From Micromonospora cremea (GTDB taxonomy: Bacteria > Actinomycetota > Actinomycetes > Mycobacteriales > Micromonosporaceae): 64,000 nucleotides of DNA. A program made the translations under genes and the position numbers. Each line of letters begins with the position of its first letter. Position 1 is the first letter of the stretch. Of this stretch, positions 36,662 to 46,554 are shown piece by piece. Where the stretch lies: NCBI RefSeq assembly GCF_900143515.1, contig NZ_FSQT01000002.1, positions 3,535,501 through 3,599,500 of the forward strand, in the 5' to 3' direction. A model generated the notes under the pieces. The model made no database searches. It saw nothing but the letters and a program-made list of their open reading frames with translations, and was not told the origin of the DNA.

Positions 36662-38857
36662 GTGCGCTACCGCCAGCTCACCACCGGATGGCTCGCGCTG
36701 GGTGTCATCCTGCTCATCGACGTGCTGCGGGTCTGGTTGCCCGGCATCATCACCATCTTCGGCCAGGCCGCGTCCACCCCGGCCGAGCTGATGGGCGCGT
36801 TCGCCCTCGGCTGGTTCGTGCTCGCGCTGGCCGCACCGGCGCTGGTCCGCCGGGTGGGCGCCCGCCCGGTCACCGTCGCCGCTGCCGTTGTGCTGTCCGC
36901 CGCCCGGCTCACGCTCACCGCCGCTCCGGGCGGGCGTACGCAGCTCTGGCTGGCCACCGCCGGGCTGTTGGCCGGGCTGGTCTGGCTGGTCGGCGTCGCC
37001 GCCGCCACCGACCGGCCGGTTCCCGGGCTGGCGCTGGGGTTGGCGGCCAACGCGGCCGTACACGCGGTGCTGGACACGTACGACCTGGTCTGGCGGGGCG
37101 ACTGGGTGGCCTGGCTGCTTAGCGCCGTCGCGGTGACGCTGTTCCTGCTCGGCACGGCGTTGCCGACCCTGCCTGCCGGCCCCGGTGGCGCCCGGGCCTG
37201 GCTGCTGGCGGGGCCGGTACTGCTGCTGGCCGGGATGGTGGCGCTCGCACCGGCCCTGGCCCGGACCGGAACCTCGTACCTGGTCGCCGGGGACGGCGTG
37301 GCCCGCTCGCCGCTGTTCGGGCTGGCCCCGGTGCCGGTGGCGGTCGCCGGATTCCTGCTGGCCGCACTGGTCGGTCCGCCCCGGCGGTGGGGCCGGGTGC
37401 TCGGGCCGGCGGCATTGCTGGCCGGTGCGCTGCTCTTCGCGCTGGACCGGGGCGACCTGCTCGTCGCGGCCGTTCTGCTCACCGCCGTCGGTCTCGGCGC
37501 CTGCCTCGCCCTCGCCGACACCGCCGGCCGTCCCGACGCCGCCGGCCGTCCCGACGCCGCCGGCCGTCCCGACGCCGCCGACCGCCCCGACGCCGCCGGC
37601 CGCCCCGGCGCCGCCGAGAGCCCCGTTGTCGCCGCCGTCGCAGGCCGCTCCGGCGCCGCCGGCCGTACCGTTGACGCTGCCGCCGATGGTGCCGGCCGCC
37701 CCGACACCGTCCACGGCGCCGGGAGCGCTGACGCCGGCGGCCGACCCGACACCGGCGCCGACGCCGGCGGCCGACCCGACACCGGCGCCGACGCCGGCGG
37801 CCGATTCGGCACCGGCGACGGCGCTGGCCGTCTCGAAGGCGTCGGCGGCATCCCGGACAGCGCGCGTTCGGCGGGCCGCCGGGGGTACGCGGCCGCCGCC
37901 GGCATGCTGGTCTTCGCGCTGGGCGCGGTCGGCTACTACTCCGCCTACGACCTGGGCTACCCCAACGGCGCGGTGCCGGTGGTGGTCGCCGCGCTGGTCG
38001 CCGTCGTGGCTCTCGTCGCCCGTCCCGCCGGCCGCCCGGTTCCGGCGCCGTTGCCGCCGCTGCGGACCACGGCCGCGGTCACCACGCTGGCCCTGCTGGC
38101 GCCGCTGCTGGCCGACGACGTGCCGGTCGCCAGCAACCGCAACGGCCCTCCGGACCGACTGACCGTGGTTGCGTACAACATCCGGATGGGCTTCGGGCTG
38201 GACGGCCGGTTCGACCTGGGGGCGCTGGCCGACGTCGTCGACCGGCAGCGGCCGGACGTGGTGCTGCTCAGCGAGGTGGACCGGGGCTGGCTGCTGAACG
38301 GCGGCCACGACACCCTGGACCTGCTGTCCGACCGGCTCGGCATGCCGTACGTCTTCGGGCCGGCCGCCGACCCTGTCTGGGGCGACGCGGTGCTCAGCCG
38401 TTGGCCGGTGACCGATCCGCGGACCCTGCCGCTGCCCACCGTCGGGGCGCCCACCGGCGCGCAGGCTCTCGCCGTCACCCTGGACCTCGGCGACGGTGTC
38501 CGCGCCGCAGTGGTCAGCACCCACCTGCAACCGCCGCCCGGTCGGGGCCCGGTGGTCCAGGCCCGCGCGGTCGCCGACTTCGCTACCGGGTACGCGGCTG
38601 GCCGGCCGCTGGTGGTGGCCGGCGACCTGAACACCGAGCCGGGTGACGAGGCGTTCGGGCAGTTCACCGCTGCCGGTCTGGTCGACGCGTTGGCGGGCGC
38701 CCGACCGCTGGCGACCAGCCCCGCTGACGACCCGCGCCAGCAGATCGACCACGTCTTCGTCTCACCCGGCCTGAGCCCCACCGGTCCGGTCGCGCCGCGC
38801 GGCACGGCCAGCGATCACCTGCCCGTGGCGGTCACCCTCACCCTTCCGCGCCGTTGA
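36662..38857 (+). CDS. Polytopic membrane protein with C-terminal EEP domain and repeat linker
   Basis: 731 residues. Eight or nine membrane helices (about 1-280), a cytoplasmic or external linker at 285-400 made of Ala/Gly/Arg/Pro/Asp repeats, two more helices (405-485), then an endonuclease/exonuclease/phosphatase domain: LTVVAYNIRMGFGLDG, catalytic glutamate in LLSEVDRG, VVAGDLNTEPGDE and SDHLPVAVTL. Metal and catalytic residues appear intact. Substrate unknown; related to the shorter gene at 20198. GTG 36662 with GGGAAGAGG upstream. The linker DNA is a set of in-frame tandem repeats, so length may vary between strains. Confidence 0.85.
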   Translation: MRYRQLTTGWLALGVILLIDVLRVWLPGIITIFGQAASTPAELMGAFALGWFVLALAAPALVRRVGARPVTVAAAVVLSAARLTLTAAPGGRTQLWLATAGLLAGLVWLVGVAAATDRPVPGLALGLAANAAVHAVLDTYDLVWRGDWVAWLLSAVAVTLFLLGTALPTLPAGPGGARAWLLAGPVLLLAGMVALAPALARTGTSYLVAGDGVARSPLFGLAPVPVAVAGFLLAALVGPPRRWGRVLGPAALLAGALLFALDRGDLLVAAVLLTAVGLGACLALADTAGRPDAAGRPDAAGRPDAADRPDAAGRPGAAESPVVAAVAGRSGAAGRTVDAAADGAGRPDTVHGAGSADAGGRPDTGADAGGRPDTGADAGGRFGTGDGAGRLEGVGGIPDSARSAGRRGYAAAAGMLVFALGAVGYYSAYDLGYPNGAVPVVVAALVAVVALVARPAGRPVPAPLPPLRTTAAVTTLALLAPLLADDVPVASNRNGPPDRLTVVAYNIRMGFGLDGRFDLGALADVVDRQRPDVVLLSEVDRGWLLNGGHDTLDLLSDRLGMPYVFGPAADPVWGDAVLSRWPVTDPRTLPLPTVGAPTGAQALAVTLDLGDGVRAAVVSTHLQPPPGRGPVVQARAVADFATGYAAGRPLVVAGDLNTEPGDEAFGQFTAAGLVDALAGARPLATSPADDPRQQIDHVFVSPGLSPTGPVAPRGTASDHLPVAVTLTLPRR
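37517..37610 (+). repeat. 18-bp repeat in the EEP-protein linker
   Basis: About five units of GCCGCCGGCCGTCCCGAC with small changes, encoding repeated AAGRPD hexapeptides. Confidence 0.85.
37731..37820 (+). repeat. 30-bp repeat in the EEP-protein linker
   Basis: Three 30-bp units encoding DAGGRPDTGA; the first two are identical and the third diverges at a few bases. Confidence 0.9.
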
Positions 38858-38977
38858 CCCCGCGCCTGATCCACTCCGGATCAGCGATGTGGGGGTGTCC
38901 AGGCCAGCGGGACACCCCGATACCGTGTGGATCAAGAGGGCGACGGCCGCACCCAGGAGACCGCAGGCGGGCGGCGG

Positions 38978-39856
38978 CTACAGGCGGTCGGCGGCGAGCA
39001 GCCGGTCGGCGGTGAAGGCGAGCAGCCATCCGCCGCCCTTCGGCGTGATGAAGTCCTCGTCGGCGCGGCCGGTCAGCTGCGCCAACGCGCCCGGCAGCAC
39101 CTTGCCCTGGCTGCACACCGCCACCTGCCCGCCGGCGCCGGCCAGCTCCAGCAGCCGGGCGGCGGTGGCCAGGACCTGCTCGTCGAGCTGCTGGCCCGGC
39201 TGCGGCTCGTTCAGGTCGCCGCAGATCTCGATGGGCAGGTCGAGCAGCGCGGCAGCCGGGTCCAGGGTCTGCACGCAGCGGCGCGGCGAAGCCGACACCA
39301 GACGGCCCGGCCGGACTAGGGCGACCAGCCCGGCCAGCGCGTACGCCTGGGCCCATCCCTCGGCGTCCAGCGGCCGGCCGGTGTCGGGGCCGGTCCAGGT
39401 GGCCCGTTTGCCGGCGTGCCCGTGCCGCAGCAGCGCGACCGTCCCGGTCACCGGTGGCAGCGCGGCGAACGCGCCCAGCACCTCGGCGTCGTGCGGGTAG
39501 CTGACCAGCCGGATCGCGTCGTCCACGGCGAGCCAGCGCACGTCGTCCACCTCGGTGCCCGGCTGGAAGCCGCCGGTGCCCACCGCGAGCATCGACCAGT
39601 AGTCGACCAGCTTCGGCTGGCCCTCGCTGCGGTAGCGGACCGATGGCAGCCGCACCTGCGGCACGCCCTGCACGTCGGACTCCTCGGCCACCTCGCGTAC
39701 CGCCGCGACCAGCGGGTGCTCGCCCGGTTCCAGCTTCCCCTTCGGCAGCGTCCAGTCCCCGTAGCGTGGACGATGCACGACGCAGACCTGCGCCCCGTCG
39801 GCGGACGGTCGCCACGCCACCCCGCCGGCCGCCCGGATGCCGGTCACGGCAGCCAT
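38978..39856 (-). CDS. NUDIX hydrolase fused to histidine phosphatase (MutT1-like)
   Basis: 292 residues. N-terminal NUDIX box is complete, GKLEPGEHPLVAAVREVAEES at about residues 40-60; C-terminal histidine-phosphatase domain begins LLRHGHAGK with RHG at 144-146 and ends with AVCSQGKVLPGAL, the second-histidine motif being weak. This two-domain order is that of mycobacterial MutT1, which sanitises 8-oxo-GTP and cleaves diadenosine polyphosphates. ATG 39856 overlaps the end of the CYTH-CHAD gene by 13 bp, and with ppk they form a polyphosphate-linked group on this strand. Confidence 0.88.
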   Translation of the reverse strand: MAAVTGIRAAGGVAWRPSADGAQVCVVHRPRYGDWTLPKGKLEPGEHPLVAAVREVAEESDVQGVPQVRLPSVRYRSEGQPKLVDYWSMLAVGTGGFQPGTEVDDVRWLAVDDAIRLVSYPHDAEVLGAFAALPPVTGTVALLRHGHAGKRATWTGPDTGRPLDAEGWAQAYALAGLVALVRPGRLVSASPRRCVQTLDPAAALLDLPIEICGDLNEPQPGQQLDEQVLATAARLLELAGAGGQVAVCSQGKVLPGALAQLTGRADEDFITPKGGGWLLAFTADRLLAADRL

Positions 39857-41364
39857 CGGGTCCGCCGTCGCCGGCTTGCCCGGTGCCAGGCGGCCGGGAA
39901 GCGGGCACGCATGCGGCGTACCGTGTCGCGTTCCCGTTCGGCCAGCCGACCGGCGGTGACGGCCAGCTCGTGGTCGTCCGGCCGGCCGGCGGCGAGGGCC
40001 AGCCAGGTGTCCGCGGCGACGGCGGCGTCCTGGTGCTCGCCCAGCACGTCCTGTACGCCGGCCAGCGCGCGGGACAGCCGGCGCGCACCCTTGCCGAGGG
40101 CCGGGGCCACCGCGTTGACCGCGTAGCGGGCCTGCTTGCCCTCCTTGCGTACGGCGTGCCAGCGGTCGTCCGGCGCCAGCGGGTCGAGGGCGTCGACGCC
40201 GTCCGGCCCGGTGAGTTGTCGCCAGGGGCGCGCCACCAGCCCGGGCAGCACCCGTTGCGCCGGGACGGCCGCCCGGCGGGTGAGCCGGGGGGCGCGGGCG
40301 GCCAGCACCAGGGCGTCCACCAGCGCCAGATAGCGCGCGGAGCGCAGCGCCTCGTGGACCGCGGCGAGCGCCTGCCGTTGCCGTTCGGCCAGCGCCTCGT
40401 CCAGCCGATCCACCGCGCCCAGGTCGAGCGGGCTGAGCGGATCGGCGGCCGCGGTGCGCCGCAGCCGGTCGCGCAGCACCTCGGCGTCGCGGGCCACGCC
40501 GAGCACCGCGGCCAGCCAGCGCAGCTCGGCCCGCAGTGGGCGGGACCAGCTCCGGCGGACCAGCGGCGCGAAGGTGCGCAGGTCGGTGCGGAGCCGCCGG
40601 CAGGCGACCCGCATCTGGTGGACGGCGCTCTTGCCGCCGCCGCTCGGGGCACGCAGCCGCACCAGCGGGTCGTGCGCCAGCAGGCGGCGTACCTCCTTGC
40701 GGATCGCCTCGGTCACCACGTCTCCGGCGGTCGGGTCGGCCGGCAGCCCGGCCGGCGCGACCAGGTCCGGCTCGGCCCGCGCCGCCGCTCCCAGCGCCCG
40801 CACGTGCTTCGGAACGAACGCTCCGCCCCGAGCGCCGGCCTTTCGCAGCACCGCGCCAATTCGATTCAGCAGCTTGCGGTCGCCGGCCTTGAGCTCCACC
40901 TCCAGCTCGCGGAAGGTGTCGGTGGTGGCGCCGGCGTCGTCGAGCACGGTCACCCGGTCGTCCACCACCTCGGCGAGCACCGTGCCGGCGCTGTCGCACA
41001 CCTCGTGGGCGTGCCGGACGGTCCGCACCACCGTCACCGGCGCCAACGGCGCGCCCCGGTGCAGGGTGGTGACCAGCTCCACCAGCTCCGGCGGCGGCTG
41101 CCGGACCGGCCCCGGGCGGGAGATCTCGTGCCGGACGCCGGGCGTCGACGTGGGCAGCTTCACCGTCCAGGGCAGATCGTCGCCGCGGCGGTGGCGCAGC
41201 GAGGCACCGGCCCGGGCAAGCCGCAGGTCGACGGTGTCGAGGTAGCGGGCGACCAACGTCACCGGCGGCAGCGCGCGGACCCGCCCACCGGCCGGGGAGG
41301 TGGTGGACAGGTCCGGCAGCACGTAGGCGTCGTCCACCTCGTGCTTCTGCTCCTCCTCCACCAT
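39844..41364 (-). CDS. CYTH-CHAD domain protein
   Basis: 506 residues. The CYTH (triphosphate tunnel) domain covers about 1-200: the N-terminus is short but has YLDTVDLRLARAGASLRHRRG and the ELEVELKAGD strand. The CHAD domain covers about 215-490 with conserved histidines and basic helices (VHQMRVACRRLRTDLRTF, WHAVRKEGKQARYAVNAV), which bind polyphosphate granules. The missing first ExExK motif (here EEEQKHEVDDAYVLP) makes triphosphatase activity uncertain. ATG 41364 is supported by TAGGCT (41371-41376) ending 6 nt upstream, so it has its own leaderless promoter though it lies 25 bp after ppk. Confidence 0.9.
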   Translation of the reverse strand: MVEEEQKHEVDDAYVLPDLSTTSPAGGRVRALPPVTLVARYLDTVDLRLARAGASLRHRRGDDLPWTVKLPTSTPGVRHEISRPGPVRQPPPELVELVTTLHRGAPLAPVTVVRTVRHAHEVCDSAGTVLAEVVDDRVTVLDDAGATTDTFRELEVELKAGDRKLLNRIGAVLRKAGARGGAFVPKHVRALGAAARAEPDLVAPAGLPADPTAGDVVTEAIRKEVRRLLAHDPLVRLRAPSGGGKSAVHQMRVACRRLRTDLRTFAPLVRRSWSRPLRAELRWLAAVLGVARDAEVLRDRLRRTAAADPLSPLDLGAVDRLDEALAERQRQALAAVHEALRSARYLALVDALVLAARAPRLTRRAAVPAQRVLPGLVARPWRQLTGPDGVDALDPLAPDDRWHAVRKEGKQARYAVNAVAPALGKGARRLSRALAGVQDVLGEHQDAAVAADTWLALAAGRPDDHELAVTAGRLAERERDTVRRMRARFPAAWHRASRRRRTRWLP

Positions 41365-41389
41365 CAGGTCAGCCTATGCCGGGACCCGG

Positions 41390-43744
41390 TCAGCCGGCGG
41401 TGCCACCGACGCGGCGCAGCAGCAGTTCCTGGAGATGCTCCCGGGCCGCGTCGTCGCCGCCGGAACGCCGGCTCCAACAGCCGTCCCCGGCCAGCTCGAA
41501 CGCGTCCACGTCGGGGCTCATCGCCAGGTTCAGCACCTGGTCCAGCTCGGCTCGGGCCACCGGGTCGCTCACCTGCACCAGCGCCTCCACCCGCCGGTCC
41601 AGGTTGCGGTGCATCAGGTCCGCCGAGCCCATCCAGAATTCGGCGTTGCCGTTGTTGCCGAACCGGAAGATGCGGGAATGCTCCAGGAACCGGCCGAGGA
41701 TCGAGCGGACGCGGATGTTCTCCGACAGCCCCGGCACCCCGGGGCGCAGCGTGCACATGCCCCGGATGAGCAGGTCGACGTGTACGCCGGCCTGGGACGC
41801 CCGGTACAGCGCGTCGGTCACCCCCTCGTCGACCAGCGAGTTGACCTTGAACTGGACGAGGCCGGGCATGCCCAGTCGCACGTGCGAGATCTCCCGCTCG
41901 ATCCGCTCGATCAGGCCGCTGCGGATGCCCTGCGGGGCGACCAGCAGCCGCCGGTACGCGGTTTGCCGGCTGTAGCCGGTGAGCACGTTGAACAGGTCGG
42001 TGAGATCGGCGCCGACCTCCGGGTCTGCGGTGAGCATGCCGAAGTCCTCGTACAGCCGCGCGGTCTTCGGGTGGTAGTTGCCGGTGCCGATGTGGCAGTA
42101 GCGGCGGATCTGGTTGCCCTCCTGCCGGACCACCAGCGCGGTCTTGCAGTGCGTCTTCAGGCCGACCAGGCCGTACACGACGTGGCACCCGGCGCGTTCC
42201 AGGGTGCGGGCCCAGCCGATGTTGGCCACCTCGTCGAAGCGGGCCTTCACCTCCACCAGCACCACCACCTGCTTGCCGGCGGCGGCCGCGTCGACCAGCG
42301 CGTCGACGATCGGCGAGTCGCCGCTGGTGCGGTAGAGGGTCTGCTTGATGGCCAGCACGTGCGGGTCGGCGGCGGCCTGCTCGATGAAGCGCTGCACGCT
42401 GGTGGCGAACGAGTGGTACGGATGGTGCACCAGGATGTCCCCGTCGCGCAGGGTGGCGAAGACGCTGCGCGGCACCTCACCCTCGGCGAGCCGGGGGTGG
42501 GTGGCCGGCACGAACGGTGGGTCCTTGAGGTCCGGCCGGTCCGCCTCGCCGTAGACCTGCCAGAGCGCGGAGAGGTCCAGCAGCCCGGGCACCCGCAGCA
42601 CGTCCTGGTCGTCCATGTCGAGTTCCCGGATGAGCAGGTCCAGCATGTGATCGGAGATCGACGCGGCCACCTCCAGCCGGACCGGTGGGCCGAACCGGCG
42701 CCGCGCCAGCTCGCGTTCCAGGGCCTGGAGCAGGTCCTCGTCGCGGTCCTCGTCGACCTCCACCTCGGCGTTACGGGTGACCCGGAAGAGATGGCACTCG
42801 ACCACCTGCATGCCGCTGAACAGCTGCCCCAGGTGCACCGAGATCAGGTCCTCCACCGGCACCATCCGGACGCCCGGCTGGTCCCGGTCCACCCGCACGA
42901 AGCGGGGAACGTTGTTGGGCACCTTGACCCGGGCGAACAGCTCGGAACCGCCGTCGGGGTCGCGGACCGCCACCGCCAGGTTCAGCGATCGCCCGGAGAT
43001 GTACGGGAACGGGTGCGCCGGGTCCACGGCGAGTGGGGTCAGCACCGGGAAGATGTGCTCCCGGAAGTAGGTGCGCAGCCGCTCCCGTTCGGCGTCGCCC
43101 AGGTCGCCCCAGCGCAGTATGCGGATGCCCTCGTCGGCGAGCTTGGGCAGCACGTCGTCGACGAAGCTGGCGGCGTGCCGGGCGACCAGCTCGGCGGTCC
43201 GCTCGGCGATCAGCTCCAGCTGGGTACGCAGGGGCAGCCGGTCGCCGCCGCGTACCGGAAGGCCGGCGGAGAGCCGTCGCTTCAGCCCCGCGATCCGCAC
43301 CATGTAGAACTCGTCGAGGTTGCTGGCGAAGATGGCGAGGAACTTGGCCCGTTCCAGCAGTGGGGTGCGCTGGTCCTCGGCGAGCGTGAGCACCCGGGCG
43401 TTGAAGTCGAGCCAGGACAGTTCCCGGTTGAGGAACCGGTCCTCCGGCAGCGGCGTCGGAGTCGGAGGCTCACCGCCGGGCGCGGTGTCCGCCGGCGGGA
43501 TCGGCCCGGTTCCACCGGCCCGGTCCTCGGCCGGGGCGGACGGGACGACGGGGTCGATGACCTCGTCCAGCCCGGAGGAGGCCGCGGCCGGGTCGTCGGC
43601 GAGCGTGTCGGCGTGGGCGGCGCCGGCGCGTTCGGCCCGGGACGGGCGGAAGCGGCCGTCGGCGCCACGGGTGGGGGCGCCGTTGCGGGGGGTGCCGGGG
43701 TCGGTGGCGGGCGGGCTGGCCGGGTGCTCGCGAGGGGTGCTCAC
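41390..43744 (-). CDS. ppk: Polyphosphate kinase 1 (Ppk)
   Basis: 784 residues. Residues 1-100 are a poorly conserved Ser/Pro/Ala-rich extension; then the four PPK1 domains: [30 protein letters not shown], the phosphorylated histidine region [22 protein letters not shown], and the C-terminal [18 protein letters not shown]. It makes polyphosphate from ATP reversibly. GTG 43744 is preceded by GATTAT (43751-43756) ending 6 nt upstream, and by a PHO-box-like direct repeat, so it is probably induced by PhoP under phosphate limitation. The CHAD and NUDIX genes follow. Confidence 0.95.
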   Translation of the reverse strand: MSTPREHPASPPATDPGTPRNGAPTRGADGRFRPSRAERAGAAHADTLADDPAAASSGLDEVIDPVVPSAPAEDRAGGTGPIPPADTAPGGEPPTPTPLPEDRFLNRELSWLDFNARVLTLAEDQRTPLLERAKFLAIFASNLDEFYMVRIAGLKRRLSAGLPVRGGDRLPLRTQLELIAERTAELVARHAASFVDDVLPKLADEGIRILRWGDLGDAERERLRTYFREHIFPVLTPLAVDPAHPFPYISGRSLNLAVAVRDPDGGSELFARVKVPNNVPRFVRVDRDQPGVRMVPVEDLISVHLGQLFSGMQVVECHLFRVTRNAEVEVDEDRDEDLLQALERELARRRFGPPVRLEVAASISDHMLDLLIRELDMDDQDVLRVPGLLDLSALWQVYGEADRPDLKDPPFVPATHPRLAEGEVPRSVFATLRDGDILVHHPYHSFATSVQRFIEQAAADPHVLAIKQTLYRTSGDSPIVDALVDAAAAGKQVVVLVEVKARFDEVANIGWARTLERAGCHVVYGLVGLKTHCKTALVVRQEGNQIRRYCHIGTGNYHPKTARLYEDFGMLTADPEVGADLTDLFNVLTGYSRQTAYRRLLVAPQGIRSGLIERIEREISHVRLGMPGLVQFKVNSLVDEGVTDALYRASQAGVHVDLLIRGMCTLRPGVPGLSENIRVRSILGRFLEHSRIFRFGNNGNAEFWMGSADLMHRNLDRRVEALVQVSDPVARAELDQVLNLAMSPDVDAFELAGDGCWSRRSGGDDAAREHLQELLLRRVGGTAG

Positions 43745-43762
43745 CCGCTCATAATCACCCGA

Positions 43763-43784
43763 TTCCGGTTAACGCAAAATGAAC
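43763..43784 (-). promoter_or_regulatory. PHO-box-like direct repeat upstream of ppk
   Basis: Read on the minus strand, two 11-nt units begin GTTCATT (43784-43778) and GTTAACC (43773-43767), each followed by 4 nt; a weaker third unit TCGGGTG follows. This spacing and sequence match the PhoP box of Streptomyces (GTTCACC repeats every 11 nt). It lies where a -35 box would be for the -10 at 43751-43756. Confidence 0.65.
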
Positions 43785-43798
43785 TTGGCGCCGCCGGG

Positions 43799-43996
43799 TC
43801 AGTTCATCGTCGGTAATGTCACCCGGACGACCTCGCCGTCGGGATCGGTGTCGATGCGGACCCGCTGGCCGAGCCGGAGCAGCCGCAGACCGGAGGCGTC
43901 GAAGGCCCGGGCGGGAAACCGCAGCTCGGTGCCGTCGTCGAGCAGCAGAACGCCGCTGCGCGTCGCCGCGTCGTAGCTGGCCACCGTGCCTTGCAT
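43799..43996 (-). CDS. Small cold-shock-like (OB fold) protein
   Basis: 65 residues: [47 protein letters not shown]. The pattern of a glycine-bearing first strand, DDGT turn and basic last strand resembles a cold-shock/OB fold, but the RNA-binding FGFI and VFVH motifs are absent. Such small proteins are conserved beside cofC in actinobacteria as far as I recall. ATG 43996 is chosen because TACGGT (44003-44008) ends 6 nt upstream (leaderless); the frame extends to GTG 44011. Role unknown. Confidence 0.75.
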   Translation of the reverse strand: MQGTVASYDAATRSGVLLLDDGTELRFPARAFDASGLRLLRLGQRVRIDTDPDGEVVRVTLPTMN

Positions 43997-44018
43997 GCTG
44001 GCACCGTACACCGGCGGG

Positions 44019-44666
44019 TCAGCCCGCGGAGCGGACCGGGCGGCCGGCGGCGAGCAGCGCGGCGGTGCTTGGCCCCAGCCCGAGCCGGGCGGCCGCGGTG
44101 AGGTCCGCGGCGGTGTCCACGTCCCGGCGCAGGCTGGGCCAGTCCCCGGTGAGCGGCAGCGCCCCGCTGGCGGCGTGCGCCGCCGCCGAGCCCACCCCGA
44201 ATCGCGGGTCCAGGGGTACGCCCGGTGGCGCGGCGAGCAGCACCGTGCCGCCGCCCGGCGCGTCCGGCACGAACCGGCGTACCCCCGCTCGGCCGGTCTG
44301 CGCCGCGAGCAGCGCGCCGGCCAGCTCGGTCGGGCGCAGCGCCGGCAGGTCGGCGGTGAGCCCTGCCACCCACCCGGCGGGCACGCCCGCCGCGCCGTGC
44401 CGGAACGCGGCGTTCAGACCGGCGTCCGGCTCGTCGGGCACGACCCGCGCGCCGGCGGCCCGGCTCGCCGCCGCGACCCGGGCGTCGTCGGTCACCACCA
44501 GAACCTCGGCGACCGCCGGGCAGGCCAGCACCGCGCGGAGCGTGTCGGCCGCCAGTGCCAGTGCCAGCTCCTCGTGCGGTACGCCGGTCAGCGCGCCCCG
44601 CAGCCGGCTCTTGGCTGCGGTCAGACGCTTCACCGGCACCACCACGGCCCACCCCGACTGACTCAC
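44019..44666 (-). CDS. cofC: 2-phospho-L-lactate / phosphoenolpyruvate guanylyltransferase CofC (FbiD)
   Basis: 215 residues. It activates phosphoenolpyruvate or phospholactate with GTP in coenzyme F420 synthesis. Nucleotidyltransferase-fold motifs: [14 protein letters not shown] near the N-terminus, [30 protein letters not shown] and [18 protein letters not shown]. No other F420 gene is in the window. GTG 44666 has CAGGAT (44674-44679) ending 7 nt upstream. Divergent from the acyltransferase gene. Confidence 0.92.
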   Translation of the reverse strand: MSQSGWAVVVPVKRLTAAKSRLRGALTGVPHEELALALAADTLRAVLACPAVAEVLVVTDDARVAAASRAAGARVVPDEPDAGLNAAFRHGAAGVPAGWVAGLTADLPALRPTELAGALLAAQTGRAGVRRFVPDAPGGGTVLLAAPPGVPLDPRFGVGSAAAHAASGALPLTGDWPSLRRDVDTAADLTAAARLGLGPSTAALLAAGRPVRSAG

Positions 44667-44793
44667 GTCGGCAATCCTGCCAGCCGGACGGCGGGACCCT
44701 CGCTGGCCGTACCGGGGGCGAGCAGGCATGATTTCCGCTGCGGGTGTCGCGGACGGGGTTCGCGGCGGGGTCGGGGCGCGACGAGGAGGCACG

Positions 44794-45531
44794 GTGGCAC
44801 GGCGGAGGCTGGGGTTCTGGCAACGGTTCGCTGTGTCGCTGGTGAAGCCGGTGATGACCGTCTGGACCCGGCGCACCTGGCGCGGCATGGAGCACCTCGG
44901 CCGGGACGGTGGCGTGATCATCGTCGCGAACCACATCTCGCACGCCGACCCACTGGTCTCCGCGCACTTCATCTTCGACTCCGGGCGGTGGCCGCAGTAC
45001 CTGGGCAAGGCCAGCGTGTTCCGGGTGCCGGTGATCGGCTGGATCCTGCACCGCTGCCGGCAGATTCCGGTCGAGCGGGGCACCGTGGAGGCGGTCCGCT
45101 CGCTGGACGCGCTGGTCGCCGCGCTCGACGAGGGTGGCGCGGTGGTGATCTACCCGGAGGGCACCACCACCCGGCAGCCGGAGCTGTGGCCGATGAAGGC
45201 CAAGACCGGCGCCGCCCGGCTGGCGCTGGCCACCGGTGCGCCCGTGGTGCCGCTGGTGATGTGGGGGCCGGAGCGGATCTTCGACCCGCGGACCACCCGG
45301 ATCAACCTGCGTCCGCGGATCCCGGTGACCGTGGTCGCCGGCGAACCGGTCGACCTGAGCCGGTGGGCGGACGCCCCGCCGACCCGAGCCACCCTGGAAG
45401 AGATGACGGACGCCATCATGCTGCGGCTGCGGGACATGCTCGCCGAGATCCGTGGCGGCACGCCGCCGCCGCTGTGGGAACGACCGGCCCGGCCGTCCGC
45501 CGAGCGCCAGCAGCAGGGTGGTGTCGCGTGA
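44794..45531 (+). CDS. 1-acylglycerol-3-phosphate O-acyltransferase (PlsC-type)
   Basis: 245 residues. The acyltransferase block I is [10 protein letters not shown] (NHxxxxD pattern), block [17 protein letters not shown] and block [12 protein letters not shown], with a nearby lysine-rich [19 protein letters not shown]. It esterifies lysophosphatidate at the membrane or a related acceptor. GTG 44794 follows GAGGAGG at 8 nt; an in-frame ATG at 44728 is not needed. The stop overlaps gpsA by 4 nt (GTGA), linking two phospholipid steps. Confidence 0.92.
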   Translation: MARRRLGFWQRFAVSLVKPVMTVWTRRTWRGMEHLGRDGGVIIVANHISHADPLVSAHFIFDSGRWPQYLGKASVFRVPVIGWILHRCRQIPVERGTVEAVRSLDALVAALDEGGAVVIYPEGTTTRQPELWPMKAKTGAARLALATGAPVVPLVMWGPERIFDPRTTRINLRPRIPVTVVAGEPVDLSRWADAPPTRATLEEMTDAIMLRLRDMLAEIRGGTPPPLWERPARPSAERQQQGGVA

Positions 45532-46547
45532 GCGAGCAGACCAGCGACCACGTGGCGGTGCTCGGCGCCGGCTCCTGGGGCACCGCGTTCGCCAAGATCC
45601 TCGCCGACGCGGGGCGGGACGTGACGGTGTGGGCCCGTCGCGCGCCGGTGGCGGAGAGCATCCGCACCGAGCGCCGCAACCCGGAGTACCTGCCGGACCT
45701 GCTGCTGCCGGCCCGGGTCACCGCCACCCACGACGCGGTCGAGGCGATCACCGGCGCCGAGCTGGTGGTGCTGGCCGTACCGTCGCAGACCCTGCGCGGC
45801 AACCTCGCCGAGTGGGCCGGGCACCTGCACCCGGACGCCACCCTGGTGTCGCTGATGAAGGGCATCGAGCTCGGCACCACCAGGCGGATGAGCGAGGTCA
45901 TCGTGGAGACCACCGGTGTGGCCGCGGACCGCGTGGTCGTGGTCTCCGGCCCGAACCTGGCCCCGGAGATCGCCGCCGAGCAGCCGGCCGCCACCGTGGT
46001 CGCCGGAACGAACAGCCACCGCACCGCGCTCGTGCAGGCGTCGATCCGGACGCCCTACCTGCGCCCGTACACCAACGACGACGTGATCGGCTGCGAGCTG
46101 GGCGGGGCGGTCAAGAACGTGATCGCCCTGTCGTACGGCATCGCCACCGCGATGGGCTTCGGCGACAACACCCGGGCCATGTTGATGACCCGCGGGCTGG
46201 CCGAGACGGCCCGCCTGGGTGTGGCGCTCGGCGCGGATCCGATCACCTTCGCCGGCCTGGCGGGCATGGGCGACCTGGTCGCCTCCTGCTCGTCCCCGCT
46301 GGCCCGGAACCGCACCTTTGGGGAGCACCTGGGCCGGGGCGAGACGCTGGAGCAGGCGCAGGCCGCCACCCGGCAGACCGCCGAGGGCGTGAAGAGCTGC
46401 CTGGCGATCCGTGACCTGGCGCGGGCGCACGGTGTCGAGATGCCGATCACCGAGCAGGTCGAGCGGATCTGCCACGAGGGGATGGATCCCCGCCTCGCCG
46501 TGGACACCCTGATGAGCCGGACAGCCAAACCCGAGTCGTACGAGTGA
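45528..46547 (+). CDS. gpsA: Glycerol-3-phosphate dehydrogenase [NAD(P)+] GpsA
   Basis: 339 residues. It makes sn-glycerol 3-phosphate from dihydroxyacetone phosphate for phospholipids. Seen: Rossmann [21 protein letters not shown], the catalytic lysine region [39 protein letters not shown] and the C-terminal GAGMGDL-type [16 protein letters not shown] overlaps the acyltransferase stop. The next gene starts 7 bp later. Confidence 0.96.
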   Translation: MSEQTSDHVAVLGAGSWGTAFAKILADAGRDVTVWARRAPVAESIRTERRNPEYLPDLLLPARVTATHDAVEAITGAELVVLAVPSQTLRGNLAEWAGHLHPDATLVSLMKGIELGTTRRMSEVIVETTGVAADRVVVVSGPNLAPEIAAEQPAATVVAGTNSHRTALVQASIRTPYLRPYTNDDVIGCELGGAVKNVIALSYGIATAMGFGDNTRAMLMTRGLAETARLGVALGADPITFAGLAGMGDLVASCSSPLARNRTFGEHLGRGETLEQAQAATRQTAEGVKSCLAIRDLARAHGVEMPITEQVERICHEGMDPRLAVDTLMSRTAKPESYE

Positions 46548-46554
46548 GGACCCG

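Noticed and set aside
35807..38752. Minus-strand open frame of 981 codons
   Set aside because: It is antisense to the HU and EEP genes and its composition is the mirror of GC-rich codon use; no family motifs, no ribosome binding site.
39500..41770. Plus-strand long frames antisense to the CHAD and NUDIX genes
   Set aside because: Both minus-strand genes have full family motifs; the plus frames have none.
43743..43752. Three-codon ORF ATG-AGC-GGG-TGA before ppk
   Set aside because: The ATG lies inside the -10 hexamer of the proposed promoter, so it would not be on the mRNA.
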